A stretch of 64,000 nucleotides of DNA from Sphingomonas sp. BK345. Lineage in GTDB: Bacteria; Pseudomonadota; Alphaproteobacteria; Sphingomonadales; Sphingomonadaceae. Shown in pieces: positions 53,015-60,600 of this stretch. The DNA lies in assembly GCF_014193845.1 (NCBI RefSeq), contig NZ_JACHZX010000001.1, positions 992,001-1,056,000 of the forward strand, in the 5' to 3' direction. The number at the start of each line of letters is the position of its first letter. The first letter of the stretch is position 1. The notes beneath the pieces are model-generated. The model saw nothing but the letters and a program-made list of their open reading frames with translations. It ran no database searches and was not told where the DNA came from. A program made the translations under genes and the position numbers.

Positions 53015-53452
53015 TCATGCGCCCGGCTTGTCCTGCGTGATCGCGATCGTGCCGAGCGCCCCCGCGTCGCTCGGCAGCTCCGCCGCGCCCGCAGGGAAGC
53101 CGTTCTTCGACAGGATCATCGCCTCGACGTCGGCCACCTTGGCGGCGCCGAGCGAGTTGGGATTGTCGAACGGCATCGTCGTCTTGATCCGCGTGAACAG
53201 CGCCGCCGCGGTCTGGCCGTTCCAATTGGCGAGGAAGCCACTGCCCGCCAGCGCCGGCGCCTGGTCGTTGCCGCCGAGTGCGTCGCCGTGGCAGCTCGCG
53301 CAGTTGGCGGCATAGACCGCGGCGCCGCGCTGCACCTGCGCCTCGGTGTAGACGCCGCCCCAAACACTTGTGGGCGCGGCCTGCGACAGCGCCACCGCGG
53401 GCAGCGCGACCAGCGCGACGGCGAGCAACGGGCGGAGCGACGGCTGGGTCAT
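53015..53452 (-). CDS. Periplasmic cytochrome c
   Basis: A 145-residue single-heme cytochrome c with a signal peptide (LLAVALVALPAVALSQA). The heme motif is CASCHGD and the likely sixth ligand is Met of TRIKTTMPFDNPNSLG. It follows a PQQ dehydrogenase gene by 22 bases and is the probable electron acceptor for it. Its heme domain resembles the N-terminal domain of the fusion dehydrogenase at 57114 (shared ALAG/ALTG-SF-NW..-AALF/Y-I-MP pattern). Confidence 0.92.
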   Translation of the reverse strand: MTQPSLRPLLAVALVALPAVALSQAAPTSVWGGVYTEAQVQRGAAVYAANCASCHGDALGGNDQAPALAGSGFLANWNGQTAAALFTRIKTTMPFDNPNSLGAAKVADVEAMILSKNGFPAGAAELPSDAGALGTIAITQDKPGA

Positions 53453-53474
53453 GCGCACCTCTGGGGATGGCCGC

Positions 53475-55478
53475 TCACGCGGCGGGAAGACGGAAGGCGA
53501 CCAGCTCGCTGCTGTACGCGCCGCCGCCGATCGCGATGACGATGTACTGGCGCTGGTCGAGCATGTAGGTCATCGGCGCGCCGGTCTGGCCCGCGGGCAT
53601 GTAGACCGCGCCCTTCTGCTCGCCGCTGGCCTTGTCATAGGCGCACAGCATCGCACCGCGGCGCCCGTCCGGCAGCGTGAAGACGCCGGGCTCGCCGCAG
53701 ATCACCAGCGTCTTCGTCACCAGCGGCCCGACGTTGCCCGAGCGCCCCGTCTTGGGGATGGTCAAACCCTTGAGCTTGGGATGGTTGCGCACCGTGTCGG
53801 GGGTCTCGCCGTGCGCCACCTGCCACAGATGCGCGCCGCGCCGGAGGTCGATCGCGGTGATCCTTCCGTAAGGAGGCTTGAGCAGCGGCAGCCCCTCCAC
53901 CGTCAGCGCGCCATAGGTGTGGTCGCCACGGCGCGGCGCGTCGGGCATGCCGCGCACGTTGATGACCGCGAAGTCGGATCGCTTCGGGTCGTCGTTCGGC
54001 AGCTCGCTCATCACGTCGGCCACGGTCTTGGAATAGACGTAGACCACGCCCGTCTCGGGATCGGCGCCACCGCCGGGCCAGTTGGTGCCGCCGGTCAGGT
54101 TGGGCGCGGTGAGCGTGCCCCAGGTGCCCTCCCGGTCGAACATCGAGGCCGGGGTGAAGAGCGGGCCGCGGCGATAGTTCTTCGCCAGCGCCAGCGCCTT
54201 GGCGCGCAACTCCGGGGTGAAGTCGATCAGGTCCTCGTCGCCGACACCCTGGACGTCATAGGCCGCAGGACGCGACGGGATCGGCTGGGTCGGCGCATAC
54301 CATTCGCCGGGCACGTCGCCCTTGGGCACCTTGCGCTCGGGGATCGGCCAGATCGGCTTCCCCGTGGCGCGGTCGAGCACGTAGAGGAAGCCCTGCTTGG
54401 TCGGCTGCGCGAGCAGCTGCCGCACGCGCCCACCCACCGGCACGTCGAGCAGCATCGCGGCGCAGGGGATGTCATAGTCCCACAGCCCGTGGTGGACGAG
54501 CTGGTAGTGCCACTTGCGCTCGCCGCTATCGAGGTCGACCGCGACGATGCTCTCGCCGAACAGCCCCGGTCCGCGGCGATACTGGCCGCCGACGTCGCCG
54601 GTCGGCAGCTCGATGCCGAGATAGGCGAGGTTGAGCGCGGGATCGGCCGAGATCTGGCACCACATGCCGGCGTTGCCGATCGCCGCCGTTCCGTCGAGCC
54701 ACGTGTCGTAGCCGAACTCGCCGGGGCGCGGGATGGTGTGGAAGATCCACTTCCGTCGCCCGGTGCGCGCGTCGTAGCCGCGCACGTAGCCGCGGACGTT
54801 GTCGCGCGTCCTGGGGACGTTGCCAGCGGTATGCGCGGCACCGACCACGACCGTGTCCTTGGCGACGAGCGGGGTCGAGTTGAGCCCGACGTCGCCCTCG
54901 ATCAGGTCGATCTCCTGGTCGAACTCGGTCTTGAGGTCGACCGCGCCGTCGCTGCCGAAGCCGGGGATGCGCTGGCCGGTGCGCGGGTCGAGCGCGATCA
55001 GCCGGTAGCCGATCGTGACGTAGAGCAGCCGCTCCTCGGTGCCGTCGGTCCAGTAGGAGACACCGCGCCCGGAGAGCTGGCGCGGTGCCTTGCGCGCGCG
55101 CTCGCCCTCGTCCTCGCGATGGATCCACAACAGCTCGCCGGTCGCGGCGTCGAGCGCGACCACGTCGCGGCGCGACCCGGCGGTGGAGTAGATCACGCCG
55201 TTGACCACCAGCGGCGTCGCCTCGAGCTGGTAATCGGGGCGCGCGCCGAGCGAGTCGGTGCGGAAGCGCCACGCCACCTCGAGGCTGTCGAAATTCGTAG
55301 CGTCGATCTGGTCGAGCGCGGCGTAGCGCGTGCTCGCCAGATCGTTGGCATAGTGCCGCCAGTCGGTGTCGCCGGGGGCGCGCCGCCGCGGGCTGACCTG
55401 CGCCGCCGCGAGGGGCGCGCGCAGCGCCAGCAGCGTGAGCGGCGGCAGCGCCAGCAGCGCGCGTCGTGTGAAGCGCAT
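53475..55478 (-). CDS. PQQ-dependent dehydrogenase
   Basis: A 667-residue quinoprotein of the soluble/membrane glucose dehydrogenase-like group, with an eight-blade propeller. The signal is twin-arginine-like (MRFTRRALLALPPLTLLALR). Typical segments are DWRHYANDLASTRYAALDQI, VVNGVIYSTAGSRRDVVALD, and WHYQLVHHGLWDYDIPCAAM, which precedes LLD. No heme motif is present, so the downstream cytochrome c is the likely partner. It starts 23 bases after the bicupin gene. The substrate alcohol or aldose is unknown. Confidence 0.92.
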   Translation of the reverse strand: MRFTRRALLALPPLTLLALRAPLAAAQVSPRRRAPGDTDWRHYANDLASTRYAALDQIDATNFDSLEVAWRFRTDSLGARPDYQLEATPLVVNGVIYSTAGSRRDVVALDAATGELLWIHREDEGERARKAPRQLSGRGVSYWTDGTEERLLYVTIGYRLIALDPRTGQRIPGFGSDGAVDLKTEFDQEIDLIEGDVGLNSTPLVAKDTVVVGAAHTAGNVPRTRDNVRGYVRGYDARTGRRKWIFHTIPRPGEFGYDTWLDGTAAIGNAGMWCQISADPALNLAYLGIELPTGDVGGQYRRGPGLFGESIVAVDLDSGERKWHYQLVHHGLWDYDIPCAAMLLDVPVGGRVRQLLAQPTKQGFLYVLDRATGKPIWPIPERKVPKGDVPGEWYAPTQPIPSRPAAYDVQGVGDEDLIDFTPELRAKALALAKNYRRGPLFTPASMFDREGTWGTLTAPNLTGGTNWPGGGADPETGVVYVYSKTVADVMSELPNDDPKRSDFAVINVRGMPDAPRRGDHTYGALTVEGLPLLKPPYGRITAIDLRRGAHLWQVAHGETPDTVRNHPKLKGLTIPKTGRSGNVGPLVTKTLVICGEPGVFTLPDGRRGAMLCAYDKASGEQKGAVYMPAGQTGAPMTYMLDQRQYIVIAIGGGAYSSELVAFRLPAA

Positions 55479-55501
55479 CGCGCGATCCCCTGCCGGCCGC
55501 C

Positions 55502-56458
55502 TCAGTGCGCCGGCTCGAAATTGTGCAGGATGACCGGGCGCGGGTTGATCGGGATGCGGGTCGACATCGGCGCGCTGGGATCGTTGCCGGCGCGGTGCCA
55601 GCGCCCGCGCGCCGCGGTCACGACGTCACCCGGCTCCGAGGTGAAATAGGGATAGCCCTCGATCTTGTAGCCGATCTTGCCTTCCATGATGAACCAGAAC
55701 TCGGTCCATTCGGTGTGGAAATGGCCCTTGTTGGTGTCGGGCGGCACCGCGTCGGCGGCCTTGCCGCGCAGGATGTTCGAGGTCCAGTGATCGTCCCACA
55801 CGAACTTGCCGTTGTACGGCTTGTCGCCGACCGCGATCGTCTTGAAGAAGTCGACGTAGATCGGGTTGGTGTCGCGGTCCTTCGCCGGGCCGGGATTGCC
55901 CGTCACCTTGACATAGGTGCGGCCCTTGACCGGATCGGGGGTCTCGCTAGCGGGATAGAGCGGCGCGGTGCCGGCCTGGCGCACCTCGAACCAGATGGCC
56001 GGCTGCTGCCCGACATTCTCGACCGAATAGACGTGGCGGAACGGCACGCTGACCATGAAGCCCTTGGTCGCGGTGAAGGGCTCGGCGCCGTCGATCGTCA
56101 CGCGCAGGCTGCCGTCCCACACGATGAACATGATGCGGTCGTCGGCGAAGAAGCGCGGCTTGGTCTTCTTGCCCGCGCCGAGCGAGACGTAGTCCGCGTC
56201 CTGCTCGGGGTTGCGCACGACGGGATGGACCCAGTCGCTCTGGCCGCGATGCGCCACGCGGATGTCGGCGAGCTTCCAATGGACCTTGTTGGGGGCGCTG
56301 TAAGCGGTCGGCTGCGTGGGCTTGGGCGCCCAATACTCGCCGGGCATCTTGGGCTGGGTCACCGGCATCGGATCCTCGCGCCCGGAGAATTGGGCAGAGG
56401 CCGCGACGCCACCGCCGAGCGCCGCGAGCGCGCCGCACAGGTACAGCAACCCTTTCAT
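55502..56458 (-). CDS. Secreted bicupin protein
   Basis: A 318-residue exported protein with a signal peptide (MKGLLYLCGALAALGGGVAA). Two cupin domains are visible: the first around DDRIMFIVWDGSLRVTIDGA and FMVSVPFRHVYSVEN, the second around KGHFHTEWTEFWFIMEGKIG with a His-x-His-Glu metal site and PGDVVTAARGRWHRAG. It may be a metal-dependent dioxygenase, isomerase or binding protein. A strong AGGAG site sets the start. First gene of the leftward cupin-PQQ-cytochrome run. Confidence 0.85.
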   Translation of the reverse strand: MKGLLYLCGALAALGGGVAASAQFSGREDPMPVTQPKMPGEYWAPKPTQPTAYSAPNKVHWKLADIRVAHRGQSDWVHPVVRNPEQDADYVSLGAGKKTKPRFFADDRIMFIVWDGSLRVTIDGAEPFTATKGFMVSVPFRHVYSVENVGQQPAIWFEVRQAGTAPLYPASETPDPVKGRTYVKVTGNPGPAKDRDTNPIYVDFFKTIAVGDKPYNGKFVWDDHWTSNILRGKAADAVPPDTNKGHFHTEWTEFWFIMEGKIGYKIEGYPYFTSEPGDVVTAARGRWHRAGNDPSAPMSTRIPINPRPVILHNFEPAH

Positions 56459-56518
56459 CCCACTCTCCTTTTTGCGACGCTGCCCGTGGACGCGCCGTTT
56501 GTATGGACAGGTGCAATC

Positions 56519-56528
56519 TTGTATGCGA
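56519..56528. promoter_or_regulatory. GntR-like operator in cupin/CHRD divergent promoter
   Basis: TTGTATGCGA, close to the inverse of the site at 52972-52981 (TTGCATACAA reads TTGTATGCAA on the other strand, a 9 of 10 match). It is about 61 bases before the cupin start and 71 before the CHRD start, so one site could control both directions. Confidence 0.6.
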
Positions 56529-56598
56529 TCTGAAATCACGTCAAGCACACTGACGATGATCATCGGCAGGATGAGCCGGGGTGGCGGGGAGGATCGGG

Positions 56599-57111
56599 AT
56601 GCGCTGGACGCTGGCGGGATTGCTGTTGACCGCGATCCTCGCCACCTCGGCGCACGCCGCCGACTATCAGGCTGATCTCGGCCCGATGCCGCTCGACGAC
56701 GAGACCAAGGCGGTGATCGCCGGCCGCGGCGAGGCGGAAGCGCGGCTCGACGGCGCCCGGCTGACCGTCAGCGGCCGCTTCCGCGGGCTGCCGTCGCGCG
56801 CCACCGCGGCGCATCTGCTGATCGGCCCCGCGATCGGCGTGCCGGGCAGAAAGGCGCTGGCGCTGACGGTGAGCGGCGACACCGACGGGACGATCGCTGG
56901 CCGCTACCGGCTGAGCGAGGCACAGGCCGCGGCGCTGCGCACCGGGCGGCTGTACGTCCAGATCGACAGCGAGAAGGCGCCGCCGGGCTATAGCTGGGGG
57001 CCGAAGGGGACCTTGTGGGGCTGGCTGCTCCCCGCTCACGCGCGCGCCACCCCCGGCGTGCCGCAGCGCGGCGCCTGGTTCCTGCCGCAGCTCGACACGC
57101 CGCGGCGCTGA
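56599..57111 (+). CDS. Secreted CHRD-domain protein
   Basis: A 170-residue exported protein with a signal peptide (RWTLAGLLLTAILATSAHA) and one CHRD domain: GEAEARLDGARLTVSGRFRG, ATAAHLLIGPA, and ALRTGRLYVQIDSEKAPPGY. CHRD domains are small beta folds of uncertain function found in secreted proteins. The ATG at 56599 has GGAGG 6 bases ahead. Its stop is two bases before the fusion dehydrogenase start, so they are cotranscribed. Confidence 0.82.
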   Translation: MRWTLAGLLLTAILATSAHAADYQADLGPMPLDDETKAVIAGRGEAEARLDGARLTVSGRFRGLPSRATAAHLLIGPAIGVPGRKALALTVSGDTDGTIAGRYRLSEAQAAALRTGRLYVQIDSEKAPPGYSWGPKGTLWGWLLPAHARATPGVPQRGAWFLPQLDTPRR

Positions 57112-57113
57112 CC

Positions 57114-59399
57114 ATGCGACACTTCGCCCTCCGCCCCCGCGCCGCGCTCCTGCTCGCCGCCGCCGGTGTCGCGCTCGCGGGCACGATCGCGGTCGCGCAG
57201 CAGCCCGGCGGTTTCTTCACCCGCGCGCAGGTCGCCGCCGGGCGCAGCGCCTATGCCGAGCAATGCGCCGCCTGCCACCAGAGCGACCTTACCGGCGCCA
57301 CCGACGCGCCGGCGCTGACCGGCGCCTCGTTCAACGCTGTGTGGGGCAAGCGCGCCGTCGCGGCGCTCTACAGCAAGATCCACGCCTCGATGCCGTACGG
57401 CCGCGGCGCCAGCCTCGACGACGCGACCTATGACGCGATCGTCGCCTACATCCTCTACGCCAACGGCGCGCCCGCGGGCGACACGCCGCTCGACCGCGGC
57501 GCGACGACCTTGCTCGGCGCGGTAGCGAGCGGGAAGCCTCCCGCGGACGCCTTCGCCGACCCCGCCGCGCCGTCCACCGCCGCGACCGGCGCGCCCGCCG
57601 GCAGCACCGCTTCGCAGGAGGCGCAGATCGGCGGTGCCAAGGAGTCCGCCCCCGCCAACGGCCCCGGCGGCGCCGCCGCCCCCGCCACCTCGGCGGGCTT
57701 CGCCGCGCCGGGGCAGAAGGTGAAGTACGCCGATCCCGGCCGCTTCGTGCTGCCGAGCAAGCCGGGGCTGAGCCTCAGGGGAGCGATCGCCGGCTATCGC
57801 CCTGTCACCGACGCGATGCTGCGCGACCCGCCGCCGGGCGACTGGCTGATGTTCCGCCGCAACTACCAGGGGTGGAGCTACAGCCCGCTGGCGCAGATCG
57901 ACACCGGGAACGTCGCGCGGCTCCAGCTCAAGTGGATGTGGTCGATGCCCGAGAACGGCACGATGGAGGACACCCCCATCGTCCACGACGGCATCATGTA
58001 CATGTGGGGCGTCGGCAACGTCATCCAGGCGCTCGACGCGCGCGACGGCGAGCTGTTGTGGGAGAACCGGCTCGGCCCCTTCCCCACCAGCGCCGGGCCA
58101 GGCCCGTCCTCGGTGGAGACGCGCGCGATGGGTCTGTGGGGCACCAACCTCTACGTCAACACGCCCGAGGGCTGGGTCTATGCGCTCGACGCGCGCAGCG
58201 GCGAGGAAGTCTGGAAGACGCATATCACGGACGAGAAGCCCGGCGTCGGCCGTTCCACCGGCGGGCTGATCATCATCAAGGGCAAGGTGATCGTCGGCAT
58301 GACGAACTGCGGGCGCAAGGGCACGCCCGACCATTGCTATATCAGCGCCTACGACGCCGCGACGGGGAAGCGCGACTGGACCTTCACCACCGTCGCGCTG
58401 ACCGGCCAGCCCGGCGGCGACAGCTGGGGGGCGCTGCCCGACGACGAGCGCAAGGGATCGGAGACCTGGATCGCGGGCACCTACGATCCCGCGCTCGACA
58501 CCACCTACTGGGGCACCGCGCAGGGCAAGCCGTGGCGCCGAGACGAGCGCGGCTCCGCCACGGGAGCGACCGATTACGCCAACTCCACGCTCGCGCTCGA
58601 CCCCGGCACGGGCAAGCTGCGCTGGTGGTTCAACCACGCCCCCGGCGAGACGTTCGACCTCGACGAGGTGTTCGAGCGCGTGCTGGTCGACCACGGCGAG
58701 CGCAAGTCGCTCTTCACGATCGGCAAGGCCGGCGTCCTGTGGCAGCTCGACCGCGCCAGCGGCAAGTTCCTCGGCGCGACCGAGACCGTGTTCCAGAACG
58801 TCTTCACCCGGATCGACCCGGTGACCGGCCGGCCGAGCTACCGTGACGACGTGGTGAAGCAGCAGTCCGACCAGTGGCTCGCCTCGTGCCCCGGCCCGGA
58901 GGGCGGGCACAATTGGCAGGCGATGAGCTATCACCAGCCGAGCGACGCGCTGGTGATCCCGCTCAGCCAGAGCTGCGTGCTGATGCTCGGCAACGGCAGC
59001 CAGGTCTATTACGAGATGCCCGGCACCGGCGGCAATCTGGGTCGGCTGTCCGCCTACCGCGCGCGCGACCGTGCGCCGCTGTGGACCGTGCAGCAGCGCG
59101 CGCCCTTCCTCACCTCGGTGGTGTCGACCGCGGGCAACCTCGCCTTCGTCGGTGACTTCGACCGCGTGTTCCGCGCGGTCGACGTCCGCACCGGCGAGAC
59201 ATTGTGGAAGACGCGGCTGGGCACCACGGTGCAGGGCTTCCCCGTCTCCTTCGCGGTCGACGGGCGGCAATATGTCGCGGTCACCACCGCGCTGGGCGGT
59301 GGCAGCCCGCAGCTCAAGCCGGGGACGATGCTGACCGAGGTGCATCGCCCGATCACCGGCTACGCTGTCTATGTCTTCGGGCTGCCGGAGGAGAAATGA
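57114..59399 (+). CDS. Cytochrome c-PQQ fusion dehydrogenase
   Basis: A 761-residue exported enzyme: signal peptide (residues 1-28), N-terminal cytochrome c domain with CAACH at 51-55 and Met ligand candidate in HASMPYGRG, an Ala/Pro/Gly-rich linker (about 150-205), then a PQQ propeller (DWLMFRRNYQGWSYSPLAQI, GGNLGRLSAYRARDRAPLW and ending VYVFGLPEEK). Standard quinohemoproteins carry the heme domain at the C-terminus; the N-terminal order recalls polyvinyl alcohol dehydrogenase of Sphingopyxis. Substrate unknown. It overlaps the next gene by ATGA. Confidence 0.92.
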   Translation: MRHFALRPRAALLLAAAGVALAGTIAVAQQPGGFFTRAQVAAGRSAYAEQCAACHQSDLTGATDAPALTGASFNAVWGKRAVAALYSKIHASMPYGRGASLDDATYDAIVAYILYANGAPAGDTPLDRGATTLLGAVASGKPPADAFADPAAPSTAATGAPAGSTASQEAQIGGAKESAPANGPGGAAAPATSAGFAAPGQKVKYADPGRFVLPSKPGLSLRGAIAGYRPVTDAMLRDPPPGDWLMFRRNYQGWSYSPLAQIDTGNVARLQLKWMWSMPENGTMEDTPIVHDGIMYMWGVGNVIQALDARDGELLWENRLGPFPTSAGPGPSSVETRAMGLWGTNLYVNTPEGWVYALDARSGEEVWKTHITDEKPGVGRSTGGLIIIKGKVIVGMTNCGRKGTPDHCYISAYDAATGKRDWTFTTVALTGQPGGDSWGALPDDERKGSETWIAGTYDPALDTTYWGTAQGKPWRRDERGSATGATDYANSTLALDPGTGKLRWWFNHAPGETFDLDEVFERVLVDHGERKSLFTIGKAGVLWQLDRASGKFLGATETVFQNVFTRIDPVTGRPSYRDDVVKQQSDQWLASCPGPEGGHNWQAMSYHQPSDALVIPLSQSCVLMLGNGSQVYYEMPGTGGNLGRLSAYRARDRAPLWTVQQRAPFLTSVVSTAGNLAFVGDFDRVFRAVDVRTGETLWKTRLGTTVQGFPVSFAVDGRQYVAVTTALGGGSPQLKPGTMLTEVHRPITGYAVYVFGLPEEK

Positions 59400-60397
59400 C
59401 CCTCATCGCCTGGCTCGCCACGCTGCTCGCCGTCACCCCCGCCCCGACATCCAGCGCGGTTGACTATCCTCGCCCGCTCGCCTTCCCGAAGGAGGATCGT
59501 GCCGCGGCGGCGCGCGCGTTCGACGCCGCGCGGCGGATCGCGCGCGACGACCTGTTCGTCGACTTCGCGCACCGCTGCATCCTCGACGCGCGCTACAAGC
59601 CGCGGACGCAGGGCGAGCAATATAACGGCATGGTCGAGCCCTTCGCCGCGTTCGACGAGCTGTTCTCGGTCGGCCAGATGGCGGTCTCGGCCTGGGCGCT
59701 GCGCACGCGCGACGGCATCGTGCTGTTCGACTCGCTCAACAACGCCGACGAGGCGCGCACGCTGATCGAGCCCAACCTGCGCGCGATGGGGCTCGACCCG
59801 CGCGATGTCCGCTACGTGATCCTCAGCCACGCGCATGGCGACCATTACGGCGGCGCGGCGCATTTCCAGCAGACCTATGGCGCGCGCGTGATCGCCTCCG
59901 CCGCCGACTGGGACGAGATGCAGTCGCCGCAGCGGCTCGCGGTGCGCGGCTGGGGACCGCCACCGCGCCGCGACATCGCGGTAGCGGACGGCGAGTCGCG
60001 CGTGATCGGCGGCGTGCCGATCCGCTTCCACGTTACCCCCGGTCACACGCGCGGCACGCTCTCGACGATCTTCCCGGTGCACGATCGCGGGCGACGCCAC
60101 ATGGTCGGCTTCTACGGCGGCTCGGGCCTGCCCTGGACACCCGAGCTGCGCGCGGCGCAGGTCGGATCGATCCGGCGGTGGATCGGGCTGACCCGCGCGG
60201 CCGGAGTGGACAGCCAGATCGGCAACCACCCGCTCCATTACGAGGCACTCGAGCGGCTCGAACTGCTCCGCTACCGGCGAGGCGGTCAGACCAATCCCTT
60301 CGTGCTCGGTCGCGACCGCTACCGCCGCTACATGCAGGTACAGGAGCAATGCACGCGGTTGTGGATCGCGCGCAACGGTGAGCCGCAGCCGTTGTAA
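59396..60397 (+). CDS. Secreted metallo-beta-lactamase-fold hydrolase
   Basis: A 333-residue exported hydrolase with a weak signal peptide (MTLIAWLATLLAVTPAPTSS). The zinc motif is SHAHGDHYGG (H145, H147, D149, H150), followed by His in TPGHTRGTLSTIF and GNHPLHYE. The single-domain layout with AVSAWALRTRDGIVLFDSLN is like subclass B3 relatives and lactonase-type enzymes. In a locus of sugar or alcohol oxidation a lactonase would fit, but this is inference. Confidence 0.88.
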   Translation: MTLIAWLATLLAVTPAPTSSAVDYPRPLAFPKEDRAAAARAFDAARRIARDDLFVDFAHRCILDARYKPRTQGEQYNGMVEPFAAFDELFSVGQMAVSAWALRTRDGIVLFDSLNNADEARTLIEPNLRAMGLDPRDVRYVILSHAHGDHYGGAAHFQQTYGARVIASAADWDEMQSPQRLAVRGWGPPPRRDIAVADGESRVIGGVPIRFHVTPGHTRGTLSTIFPVHDRGRRHMVGFYGGSGLPWTPELRAAQVGSIRRWIGLTRAAGVDSQIGNHPLHYEALERLELLRYRRGGQTNPFVLGRDRYRRYMQVQEQCTRLWIARNGEPQPL

Positions 60398-60426
60398 GAA
60401 ACGACGGTGCACACACTGCAACTTTT

Positions 60427-60457
60427 CTGTCGACAATGATTCAGATCTGTCAGACAA
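60427..60457. promoter_or_regulatory. Tandem TGTC/GACA palindromes before second TonB receptor
   Basis: CTGTCGACAA (60427-60436) and CTGTCAGACAA (60447-60457) are two palindromic sites with the same half-site, with centres about 20 bases, two helical turns, apart. They lie about 150 bases upstream of the TonB receptor start and 30 after the preceding gene. Confidence 0.55.
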
Positions 60458-60600
60458 CTCGACGGACGGAGAGGATCAGGTCGGCGACGCCCGGCCGGCA
60501 GCGCAGGTTCGAGCGGAACAACCGCCGGACCGATCGGGTCGCCGATGCGCCGCGCGGGGTGTCGACCTGCCTCTCCCATGACGGGAGGAGGGGTCTGGAC

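Noticed and set aside
53370..55649. A 759-codon rightward open frame
   Set aside because: Antisense of the PQQ dehydrogenase; no signal, motif or family resemblance.
57036..59345. A 769-codon leftward open frame
   Set aside because: Antisense of the fusion dehydrogenase, of shadow composition.
57114..60397. Polyvinyl alcohol degradation operon
   Set aside because: The fusion dehydrogenase has the PVADH domain order, but no oxidised-PVA hydrolase is present and the neighbouring CoA-transferase branch does not fit; kept only as a comparison.
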